Part shown: one piece after another, positions 40,452 to 49,492 of the stretch
Layout of the letters: every line of letters begins with the position of its first letter
Numbering within the stretch: position 1 is the stretch's first letter
Assembly (NCBI GenBank): GCA_964019425.1
Contig: OZ025795.1
Coordinates: 1,306,001-1,370,000, forward strand
DNA length: 64,000 nucleotides
Direction: 5' to 3'
DNA from: Flectonema sp. DT1601
Taxonomy: Eukaryota; Euglenozoa; Diplonemea; Diplonemida; Diplonemidae
Notes under the pieces: generated by a model
Told to the model about the DNA's origin: nothing
What the model saw: the letters and a program-made list of their open reading frames with translations, nothing else
Database searches by the model: none
Program-made: the position numbers and the translations under genes

Positions 40452-43400
40452 ATGGGATGCGGGGGGTCAGCTGTTAAGAATAGATATGAGTGCACTGATA
40501 AGGATTTTGAATTCGCAGAGTTTGAGAGCTCGATGAAGGCAGTTCTGGAAATGGCGAAGAGAAAGAAATTTTCTAGAAGTGTTTTTTCAAAAATAGACAT
40601 CGAAACTGTAAAAGAATTGTACGACATTATAATTGAAGAACAGCTAGCGGAATTCAGCATTGCGACCTCATTGGAAAAGAATGATAGAGAAATAGACAAC
40701 CTGGACAATTCAAACAACAAAAGCACTTCATCAAAAGGCAGTATTGAACAAGAAAGTAAAAATCAACAATCAAATATGAAGGTAATCAGAGTAGAGTTCG
40801 GTCTTCGCAGTACGTTCACTGCAGAATCGAAAAACGATCTCAATTTGTATGCAAAAGAGAATGCTGAAGAAGAAGTATTAAAGTCTCTTGAGCTCGCATC
40901 CAGTAGCTCAACGCTATCGACTCTTGCTAAGGGAACTCACGTTTTAAAACCTGCTGCTGCTCAGCAACCTTTAAAAAATCGAAAAACTCACAAATTATGG
41001 AAGGACGTTGCAAAAAATGCCCAAGTTTTCAGTGTTGCCTGCGATATAAGTAGCCAAATTGATATTTTGCTTACCATGAATATGAATATAGAACGAAGTA
41101 TATTATCGGGTATGGATGCGTGGGTAACTCTGTTGGTATTTACGACACGTTATTTGAACGGAAAATCAGCTGAAATCTGGTTCTACGATAAAGACATGAT
41201 TGTCACAAGTAACAATGAGAGAAAATCGCCAATTTCGAAACCAACTGGTACATTAAAGGAAACTATTGATAATGCATTCAAGAGCGGGTCACCGTGTACG
41301 TCAGGTATTGACTCTTCCTCAGAAGAGAGTGATAACGACGGGATTGCAGTTACTGTGATACCCATATCAGTTTCTTCACAGTTTGACGTCGCTTTTAATA
41401 TGTTCGAAAACAGACATCTTGGAACTGAAGAAGAATACCTCGCCGTGATTGTAATTTATACGAAATCATCACCTCCACCATCTCCTAGTCAAAGTTATCG
41501 TAAAAAAGGGAACTCCCTGTTCTACTCTGCAATTAGATCACAATTCTTAATGATTATGAGATTTCAAACACTATTTGAAAAAGCTGTAGCTCAACAGCGA
41601 AAATCTGATGCATTAAATAAACTTGCAAGTCATTTGTGTGTCACAGACGTTGAAAAATGTACTCCTTTTGAGATTGTTTCACTTGCTGGTGAGTTGGTGG
41701 GAGCAGAGGCAGTATCGCTGTTACTCTCTTCAGATGACGGATCGGTATTTTTAGTTATTTTTCAAAATAAAAAAACTGACAAAGTAAAATCGTTTTCAAC
41801 TGAAATATCGAACTTCAGTCAAACATCGATCGTGAGAAGAGTGTTTAAATCAGGACTCGGAATTGAAGTCGCAAAAAGTTCCAAAGACAGAGAAGGAATT
41901 CGCTTTTTAGATAGCTTAACAGGAAACACCACTACTAATCTTTTATGTGTCCCAGTCAAAGTCGAAGAAAATATAACGGCTGTCGCGATTGTGTCAAATA
42001 AATCAGCGGAGTTTACGGAAGAAGACGTCGAACTAATTTCTTCTTTCACGCTTTTTGCTGCCGTCTCCATCAGAAACAGAAGTTATTATAAAGAAATGAA
42101 ACGACAAAAAGCGACTGCCGACATGATTCTCTCAACCGTCAAGAAAGTATCAGAGTCTGACATCAGAGACATCACAGATGTGAACCAATCTGTTATTGAA
42201 GGAGCACAAGCACTGTGTAGTGCTGATAGATGTGCGTTGTTTATGGTAGACGAGGAGTACAATCAACTTGTGGCTGAGTTGTCAAACGGTTCGACTATAA
42301 AAATTCCAATCGGTTCTGGAATTGCAGGAACGGTAGCAAGAACAGGCATACCAGTCAATATCGAAGACGCATACGGTGATCCAAGATTTAATGCTACTGT
42401 TGACAAAGCAACGGGATATAAAACAAATTCTATCCTGTGCTATCCTATTCATTGTAATAATGAAGTTGTTGCTGTTGCTCAACTTATTAACAAACTTGAT
42501 GACACAATGAGATGTATTACTTTTAATCAAAGCGATGAGCAATTATTAAAATCATTCTCAGCTGTTGCTGGTATTGCCATAGGAAATGCAAGGCTCTATG
42601 AAGTTGTTGTGGCAGCGGGAAACGATGCGATGAAATTATGTTATTTCGATCAATCTCAATCTCTCACCACAAAACCAACAAATTACTTAACAATAGTTAA
42701 ACCTGAAATCGTATCAACGTATCACAGTATGTACAAATCACTGGACATGTCGATAGCAAAGCAGTTAAAAAACACATCATTTCCAATACATACTTTTGAC
42801 AACCGACAGAGCGACTTAATTCCGTTGATTTATTTTATGTTCCATGACTTGGGGTTGATAAAAATATTTAATATCGATAGCAATGTCATGTTTACGTTTC
42901 TTGGAACTGTGGTGTTGATGTACAGACCGATACCTTATCATAGTATGTTGCATGCTTTTGATGTTGTTCAGACTTTGTATATTCTTTTAAAATATGATTG
43001 TATTAGTAGCGTTTTATCAGACTTAGAAAAGTTAGCGTTGCTGATTACTGGATTAGTACATGACATTGATCACATGGGATTAAATAACAGTTTTCATTTA
43101 AAAGCAGAGACCCCTCTGGGGATTATTGTCTCAGCATCAGGAAGCAGCAGCGTCTTAGAACTGCACCATGCGACTGTTGCTGTTGAATTATTGCAATGTT
43201 CTCAGACAGCTATTCTTAGTAAATTATCACAACCTGAGTGGACGTCTTTTATAAAAATTTTAACTCATGTTATCCTCTCTACTGACTTAACCAGACATAA
43301 TGGTGTTGTTACAGAATTTGAAGCAATACCTAACTTCAACAACAACGATAAAGATCACAAGCTTCGATTAATTACAATATTGGTAGTCACTGCTGACGTT

Positions 43401-43796
43401 TCAAACGCATGGAAACCGTTTGATACTTTTAAAAAATGGGGTGAAAAACTTATGAAGGAATTCAACGGTCAAGGAAAACAAGAACTAGCATGTTCCCTGC
43501 CGCAGACCTACTCCAGTCCAGAAAGACTCTTTGATCGACTAATAAGTTTTTATCAGTCTCAAGTCTCTTTTATGAATCACATTGTGTCTCCTCTCACTGT
43601 TGCTGTGGTTTCAAGGTTTTCAGACTTGTCTTTTATTGACAAAGCTTTGAATGGAAACATCGCTGTTTGGTCGAGAAAGTTGCAGATTTGCATTGTTGCT
43701 CACGTTCTTGGTCATGACTTGCCAAGTGGCATTCGTTATCGTTACTTTCATGCGTGGAGAGCTTTCGCTGAGGGAAATCCAGTTTCTGGATTTTGA
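40452..43796 (+). CDS. GAF-GAF cyclic nucleotide phosphodiesterase
   Basis: A 1114-residue class I PDE that would hydrolyse cAMP and/or cGMP. The N-terminus MGCGGS is a typical N-myristoylation signal with a palmitoylatable Cys3, predicting membrane attachment. GAF-A spans about residues 395-545 and GAF-B about 572-720. GAF-B has the cyclic-nucleotide motif N-K ... F-x3-D-E intact (NKLDD...FNQSDE); in GAF-A the last Glu is Val. The catalytic domain (about 760-1095) has YHSMLHAFDV, HDIDHMGLNN, the ELHH segment, TADVSN with the metal Asp and QSQVSFM with the purine-clamp Gln, so it looks active. Two GAFs plus PDE is the layout of kinetoplastid PDEB and of mammalian PDE2/5/6/10/11. It is intact. 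Its stop is followed within two bases by a T tract. Confidence 0.93.
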   Translation: MGCGGSAVKNRYECTDKDFEFAEFESSMKAVLEMAKRKKFSRSVFSKIDIETVKELYDIIIEEQLAEFSIATSLEKNDREIDNLDNSNNKSTSSKGSIEQESKNQQSNMKVIRVEFGLRSTFTAESKNDLNLYAKENAEEEVLKSLELASSSSTLSTLAKGTHVLKPAAAQQPLKNRKTHKLWKDVAKNAQVFSVACDISSQIDILLTMNMNIERSILSGMDAWVTLLVFTTRYLNGKSAEIWFYDKDMIVTSNNERKSPISKPTGTLKETIDNAFKSGSPCTSGIDSSSEESDNDGIAVTVIPISVSSQFDVAFNMFENRHLGTEEEYLAVIVIYTKSSPPPSPSQSYRKKGNSLFYSAIRSQFLMIMRFQTLFEKAVAQQRKSDALNKLASHLCVTDVEKCTPFEIVSLAGELVGAEAVSLLLSSDDGSVFLVIFQNKKTDKVKSFSTEISNFSQTSIVRRVFKSGLGIEVAKSSKDREGIRFLDSLTGNTTTNLLCVPVKVEENITAVAIVSNKSAEFTEEDVELISSFTLFAAVSIRNRSYYKEMKRQKATADMILSTVKKVSESDIRDITDVNQSVIEGAQALCSADRCALFMVDEEYNQLVAELSNGSTIKIPIGSGIAGTVARTGIPVNIEDAYGDPRFNATVDKATGYKTNSILCYPIHCNNEVVAVAQLINKLDDTMRCITFNQSDEQLLKSFSAVAGIAIGNARLYEVVVAAGNDAMKLCYFDQSQSLTTKPTNYLTIVKPEIVSTYHSMYKSLDMSIAKQLKNTSFPIHTFDNRQSDLIPLIYFMFHDLGLIKIFNIDSNVMFTFLGTVVLMYRPIPYHSMLHAFDVVQTLYILLKYDCISSVLSDLEKLALLITGLVHDIDHMGLNNSFHLKAETPLGIIVSASGSSSVLELHHATVAVELLQCSQTAILSKLSQPEWTSFIKILTHVILSTDLTRHNGVVTEFEAIPNFNNNDKDHKLRLITILVVTADVSNAWKPFDTFKKWGEKLMKEFNGQGKQELACSLPQTYSSPERLFDRLISFYQSQVSFMNHIVSPLTVAVVSRFSDLSFIDKALNGNIAVWSRKLQICIVAHVLGHDLPSGIRYRYFHAWRAFAEGNPVSGF

Positions 43797-43798
43797 AA

Positions 43799-43820
43799 TT
43801 TTTTTTTTTTTTTTTTTTAG
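43799..43820 (+). promoter_or_regulatory. T20-AG predicted splice acceptor
   Basis: Twenty T residues followed by AG (43819-43820) start two bases after the PDE stop. Another AG (CACAAATACAG, 43975) lies nearer the Dus ATG. This is the shortest and clearest example here of a pyrimidine signal placed between two same-strand genes. Confidence 0.5.
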
Positions 43821-43991
43821 AATTCATTTCTTGCATATTCAATTACCATATCGGCAGCGTGGTTTCGTTGACATTTACATTATTGCGAACCCGGATTTAC
43901 ATCAGTTCGTTAGCGATTGTTTTATTATTCATCGAAGTGTTATTATTTATTTTCTTCTGCACACACAAATACAGTAATCCTACACAAATCA

Positions 43992-45164
43992 ATGTTTCCA
44001 GACAATGTGAGTATTCATGTTGCTCCCATGATTGATGTCTCAAATAGATATTTCCGATCATTTTGTAGATTGTTGTCTAAGAAAGTTGTCGTCTGGACGG
44101 AAATGATAAAGGACGATGCGATCTTGTATAATTTAAAAGATACTCAAAAGTTGGAATGGTTGTTGGGGAAATGTAAATCTGAATCGAGAGTTGTTTTTCA
44201 ACTGGGTGGATCTGATCCAGAACGATTAGCAAAAGCAGCAAAAGTAGTAGAAGAATGGGGATACGATGAGATTAACTTAAATGTTGGATGTCCCTCTGAA
44301 AGAGTAGCACAAAAAGGTGAAATCTCATTCGGTGCTGCCCTAATGCTAAAACCTGACCTAGTACGTGATTGTGTCCATGCAATGCAGTCAGCTGTAACTA
44401 TTCCTGTTACTGTAAAGTGTCGACTGGGTGTTGACGATCACGACAGTAAAGAGTTCACTCACAACTTTATAGAAACAGTGTCTCAGTCTGGTTGTTCACA
44501 TTTCTACATTCATGCTCGTAAGGCTTGGCTGAATGGTCTTAGTCCAGCACAGAATAGAACAGTTCCTCCTTTAGATTATGAAAGAGTGTTTTGGTTATGT
44601 AATCAATTCCCAGAGTTATCATTTACTTTAAATGGAGGATTGAAAACTATTGAAGAAGCAGATGAAATATTAAATAATAAAGCTCCGTGTAATTTGATCG
44701 GTTTCATGTACGGAAGAGCAGCACTGCACACTCCGGCAATATTTTCAGAACTTGATAATTGGTTTAATGATGACACTCGCAGTGTTATCGATAGACGTGA
44801 TCTTTTACTACAATACGCAACATATCTTGACGAGGTCCTACAACCTGGACACGGCCCGTGCAGTCACGTTTCTGTCATTCCCCCAGGAATGTGTAATTCA
44901 TCTTTGAAGCCTTGTATCAACGTTTTTAATGGTTTCCCTGGCTCAAAACTAATGGCAAAAGAGATGGAAATCTTAATAAGAGATCCAACAAATAGATCCC
45001 GAGGTCCAGGTTATATTCTGAGACAGGCTATCGAATTATTAAGCAACAGATATCCAAGAGTAATGGTGTCACCTTTTGGGGAAGTTATTCACAATTATCA
45101 ACTACTTAGAATGAAATTAGAAGTCACAGAAGATGTCGATCCTGAAGAGGTATCTTGTAGTTGA
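43992..45164 (+). CDS. tRNA-dihydrouridine synthase (DusA-like)
   Basis: An FMN-dependent enzyme that reduces uridine in the tRNA D-loop. The preferred start is ATG 43992 (MFPDNVSIHVAPMIDVS), giving 390 residues; the frame is open from 43917. Diagnostic motifs are APMIDVSNRYFR, TEMIKDDAI, FQLGGSDP, NLNVGCPS with the catalytic Cys at about residue 100, VKCRLGVDDHDS, HARKAWLNGLSP (bacterial DusA type) and LNGGL. The length exceeds typical bacterial DusA by an extended C-terminus. The last codons GAG-GTATCT resemble the intron donor seen in two neighbours, so the true C-terminus may lie further on (see findings). Confidence 0.93.
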   Translation: MFPDNVSIHVAPMIDVSNRYFRSFCRLLSKKVVVWTEMIKDDAILYNLKDTQKLEWLLGKCKSESRVVFQLGGSDPERLAKAAKVVEEWGYDEINLNVGCPSERVAQKGEISFGAALMLKPDLVRDCVHAMQSAVTIPVTVKCRLGVDDHDSKEFTHNFIETVSQSGCSHFYIHARKAWLNGLSPAQNRTVPPLDYERVFWLCNQFPELSFTLNGGLKTIEEADEILNNKAPCNLIGFMYGRAALHTPAIFSELDNWFNDDTRSVIDRRDLLLQYATYLDEVLQPGHGPCSHVSVIPPGMCNSSLKPCINVFNGFPGSKLMAKEMEILIRDPTNRSRGPGYILRQAIELLSNRYPRVMVSPFGEVIHNYQLLRMKLEVTEDVDPEEVSCS

Positions 45165-45421
45165 GTAGAAGTTATTTAATTATCAACGTAACTAACCTAT
45201 GTGTGTGCGCTCACAGTGGAGATTCTATCCACACTGCACTGTTTGATAGCAGGTTCACCCTTATTAGTCCGCCCGTCAGGTATTTTAAGAATCAAAGTAC
45301 GTGGTTTTTTTATTTTTTTTGATTTATCTTTTTTTATTATTATTAAGAAAGGATTCTTTGGACAGGTTATGAAAAGGAAAATGGCATAGCGATTGCGATC
45401 CATATTTGTGTTTGAAGAACT

Positions 45422-45452
<31 letters not shown>

Positions 45453-45598
45453 GCATGTTTTTACGGAGTCGAATTTCCCTAAAAAATTCTTTTCTTCCTC
45501 ACAGGATCCACAGTAGAATAATAAATAAATAAAAAACGAAGGGGAAAAAAAATTGTTATTAAAAAGGGACTCACCCTTCCTTCTCAAATAAAAGAACA
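45165..45598. other. Spacer between Dus and MOK
   Basis: Includes a possible branch-point-like ACTAAC at about 45191 and CTCACAG at 45210-45216 (possible Dus intron end), T/A runs, and a clear pyrimidine tract TTCTTTTCTTCCTC-ACAG (45487-45504), the likely acceptor for the MOK mRNA. Confidence 0.55.
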
Positions 45599-46918
45599 AT
45601 GCATAAGTATAAATTGCTGGGAAGAAAGGGAGAAGGGACTTTCAGTGCAGTGTTGAAAGCACAGTGTACGACCACTGATAAAAATGTTGCGATAAAATGT
45701 ATGAAGAATCAATTTGAGAGTGTAGAGCAAGTCAATAGACTTCGTGAAATTCAAGCTTTGCGAAAACTAAGTCCTCACTCGAATATAATAAAACTATTTG
45801 AGGTTCTCTACGACAGAAGTACAGGAAGACTCGCACTCGTATTTGAGCTAATGGACATGGATCTGTACGAGTTAATCAAAGGACGAAAACAATACCTTCC
45901 GGAAGATAAAGTTCTACACATCACATATCAACTCATGAGGGCAATTCAACATATGCATCGAAATGCAATTTTTCATCGAGACATCAAACCTGAAAACGTT
46001 TTAATTAGCGGCGATACTTTAAAGTTAGCAGATTTTGGATCATGCAGAGGAATCTACAGCCGACAACCATTCACAGAATACATTGCAACCCGTTGGTACC
46101 GTGCTCCAGAGTGTCTTCTGACTGATGGATATTATGCTGCAAAAATGGACATGTGGAGTGCTGGTTGTGTGTTGTTCGAAATGATCGCATTGTATCCACT
46201 ATTCCCTGGGTCTAACGAACTTGATCAACTACACAGAATTCATAAAATAATGGGAACTCCTTCTCAACATATTTTAAATAAGATGAAACAGAACAGCAGT
46301 AATCGCGATATAAACTTCCCTGAAGAAACAGGAGTAAGTCTGTCATCTCTTATTCCACATTCTAATAATGATGCGATTAGGATGTTAGAACAACTGTTAG
46401 AATACGATCCAGAAATAAGGATTTCAAGTAAGAAGATTGTCAGGCATCCATACTTCAAGGAACTAAGAGACTTGGAGAGAATGTTAAGAAAATCAAATGG
46501 TCAGTCAGCAGATAGAGAGAAGGAAGCAGCTCCAACAGAGATTCCTTCAGTACATTCTCACAGTAGTACTCATACAAGGCGTTCAGATCTTCATCATTCA
46601 GGTGCTGGTGATTCAGCTGTCAAAGAATCAGAACCCTCATCATTGCCATCGCTTGGTCCGGTTCGACACCGAAAACAACTTCACAAAGAGCTGCACAAAG
46701 ATAAACATCATGATCGGGAACGTGATCGCGAAAGAGAGCGTGAAAAAGAAAATCACCTCGCTGCTCATCACCAAACTCTTGTTCCAACTTCAGGATCTCG
46801 ACTTCCAGAAATATCTGAAGGACTGAAATTAGGAACCGTAAAATCAGAGTTACCAACTTTACGAAGGCAGCTGAGTGTCGACTGTCTAACAAATCTTGGA
46901 GGAAAACGCGAAAAATAA
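45599..46918 (+). CDS. MOK: MOK-type MAP-kinase-related protein kinase
   Basis: A 439-residue Ser/Thr kinase of the RCK family (MAK/ICK/MOK), which controls cilium length and transport. Kinase motifs are GEGTFSAV, AIK (Lys33), HRDIKPEN (about 126-133), DFG (about 145) and a TEY activation motif at about 159-161 in QPFTEYIATRWYRAPE. Segments such as FESVEQVNRLREIQALR, LVFELMDMDLYELI and DFGSCRGIYS match human MOK more closely than MAK/ICK. After about residue 300 the tail is low-complexity, with an Arg/Glu/His/Lys stretch. The ATG context is AACAATG. Intact. Confidence 0.94.
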   Translation: MHKYKLLGRKGEGTFSAVLKAQCTTTDKNVAIKCMKNQFESVEQVNRLREIQALRKLSPHSNIIKLFEVLYDRSTGRLALVFELMDMDLYELIKGRKQYLPEDKVLHITYQLMRAIQHMHRNAIFHRDIKPENVLISGDTLKLADFGSCRGIYSRQPFTEYIATRWYRAPECLLTDGYYAAKMDMWSAGCVLFEMIALYPLFPGSNELDQLHRIHKIMGTPSQHILNKMKQNSSNRDINFPEETGVSLSSLIPHSNNDAIRMLEQLLEYDPEIRISSKKIVRHPYFKELRDLERMLRKSNGQSADREKEAAPTEIPSVHSHSSTHTRRSDLHHSGAGDSAVKESEPSSLPSLGPVRHRKQLHKELHKDKHHDRERDREREREKENHLAAHHQTLVPTSGSRLPEISEGLKLGTVKSELPTLRRQLSVDCLTNLGGKREK

Positions 46919-49492
46919 AAAAATACTTTTGAATCTACTCGTCGACTGTTTTTCCCTTTTTTTCTTGTCCATGGAGCCCCAGGTTCTAGTCGTCTGAATC
47001 TTTTTAAACGATAGTTGTGTTCCTATTTTCCCTTTGGACTTATTTCTATGCTCTGCAAGCACTCTGAAAGCTATCTCACTTGTAGTTTCCCTGCATAAGT
47101 TATCGTCTTGGCTTTTTTTGTTGGAACAAAAATTTCATTTTCTAAATAAAATATATAAAAGCATGTGTAGATGTAGATTCGATTGATTTTTCCGCTTGCG
47201 ACTGATGTGTGTTTTTTTTCTTTTCCTTTCACCTTTCTTATCCTGTCTGTTTATGTAGTATTTTATTCCTCTATTCACGTATTTCCCAAAGGAGACAAGG
47301 GTCTGTCGCAAGTTGACTTTTTGGTACTTTTTCTTTAGGATCAGTCATTCCCAGCTGGCTGTCCCGTTCGGTTTTAAGTCCCTATGTCACCACAGAATCT
47401 TCGCATCCTTTCTTAAATAAAACGAAATAATCAAAACTTTCCTGTTATGCTCTAAGCCTTTTTTTTTTTTTTTTTTTTCCCCCTTCATTTTATTTTTCTG
47501 GTTTTTGCGTACATTTTCTGTTGCTGTGGTAACAAATAAAAAAAAAAAGAAAGAGAAAATAATCGAATCTCAGGTACATATGGTAAGTAGTTTTTTTAGT
47601 CAACTCCCTCGGTCTTTGTTAGTTGTAGGATGAAGCGATATAGCTTCATCCGAAAGGGGAAAAAAAAAAAAAAAAAAATCGATTTTTTTTCCTTGTTATT
47701 ATTTTTTTTTTTCCCCCCATCCTTTTCTTCCCCTATGAAATACTATTTATTTATTTTTGTTGTAAAACATTCTTATAAATATTGAGTGATTTTTTTAAAA
47801 AAAAAAAAAAAAGTGATCCCAGCCGAGGTGACACCACAGTAGGGAAAATATATTTGGTGAAAGGATTTTTTTTATTTTTTTTTTTGTGTTAAACAAGTAT
47901 TAAGGAGTTTTAAAAAAGTTAGCAGCTTGCACATCAGTTCACGATTTGGCGCGCGAACAAAAGCATCAGCGGTAGTGATAATGCTACCATTTTCAGTATA
48001 GTTTAAGTTAAAGCCAATTCCTTTTTTGTATTGTCTGGGACTGGTTGTTTACTGTTTACTGTTTTTTATTTTATTTTTTTTTTTTTCCCCCAATATAGAG
48101 TATAGTACAGTTCATTGTTGGGTTGGTGGAACTGTTTTGTTTTTCTCTCTCAGAAATAATCGAAACTAACGTGAAGCAAGTCTATTTCCCATCAGAGTTG
48201 CGAGGAGTGATAAAATAAAAAAGAACTACGCAAAGTGTAAAAGCTTTCTATTTTAGGGAAAGTTGTTCTACGAAGTCATTCTCTTGCTAATAAAGTTGAT
48301 TGCTATTATGTACAGGATGGTAGTCTGACGATGACTTGTCTTAAACATGTCAGGAAAAAAAAAAAAAATAATAATAATAATAATAACATAACATAACATA
48401 AAAGAAAATAGTTCCCACTCCCTCCTCGGCCTCAACAACCCCTCCACATTAGTTCTTGCGGAAGCAAGATTTTTTTTTTTTTTTGTGTTTTGTTTTGGTT
48501 TTTCTTTTTTTTTCTTTTTGTAAGTTCAGGATTGTCCTTTTACTTCCCCACCATCCACCACCACTAAGTATTTTGGTTTTGCACGGTTCACGTTGTTCTT
48601 TCGGTCACTATTCCTTCTATAATAAATTTACCTCAGTGACTGAGTTGTTGTTTTCATTTTTTTTTTTTTTTTTGCTGTGTACGAGAAAGAAAACCCGATT
48701 CGGATTGCTTTCGTTTGTTTCAGTCGCCAGTCCAGGCGAAGAGAAAAAAATATGTTTAAAAAAACTCTGCAACAACACCCACCTCTTGAAGTAATTTTAT
48801 TGGTTAAGGTGAGCGAGTGGCAGGTTTTCTTTTGATGGGAACATCATTTGTGTTAAAAATTAGTTGAATTTTAGTCGCCCGTACCGTAAAAGAAGAAAAA
48901 AAAGAGACATTTCTTTGGCTGTGGGGCCCTAGTTAGTTGATTTCTCGACTTTTTTCGGTGAAAAATTATTGATTGACTCGTCCTCTTCCCCAGGTCGCCA
49001 GAAATAGAAGAAAGAAAGCATTCCCACATAGTGAGGAAACCAGCGAAATGAAAGAAATGGGGGAAAAAAAAAAAAAGAAATTCTGTTTTTTCTTGATTAG
49101 TCGTCCCTTTGATGGGGCAGAGTTGTGAACTTTCATTCCATGAAGTCACTTGACATTAGTAGGTAATGGAGAGGTAGGCTTTACTTCTCAATAGCTCAGT
49201 AGTTGGTAGTGACAAGCAGAAGAGAGGAGACCAAGAATAAAGGACGAGAGAAAAAGAAAAAAAAACGAGAGGAAAATCCCTCCATCCACTTGCTTCACTG
49301 CACTTTGACTTATCTTTTTGATAAAATATTAAGAAATAGGAAAAGTAATTGGAGATAAAAACTTTTATTTCTCAAACAGGTAACAGTAATCAACTGTAAG
49401 ACTACACCCATTGAGGTGAAAACAATTCGTGTTCGTTCGTTATATTTCTCTTATCTCCTTTAATCAACCACGTGTACAGTGCATTACATAAT
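46919..49492. other. Gene-free AT-rich region
   Basis: Holds long homopolymers, an ATA/ATAAC microsatellite at about 48368-48400, and a perfect 9-base inverted repeat GGATGAAGC-GATATA-GCTTCATCC (47628-47651). No gene is supported. Confidence 0.6.
47628..47651. repeat. Perfect 9-base inverted repeat before an A run
   Basis: GGATGAAGC (47628-47636), loop GATATA, GCTTCATCC (47643-47651), followed by GAAAGGGG and a long A run. It lies about 700 bases past the MOK stop. Confidence 0.65.

Noticed and set aside
43042-43800. UGA as a sense codon in this genome, to explain the two UGAs in the LINE.
   Set aside because: Host genes such as the PDE, the PDZ/helix-repeat gene and CPSF73's neighbours end at UGA or other stops exactly where homologous sequence ends, so UGA works as a stop.
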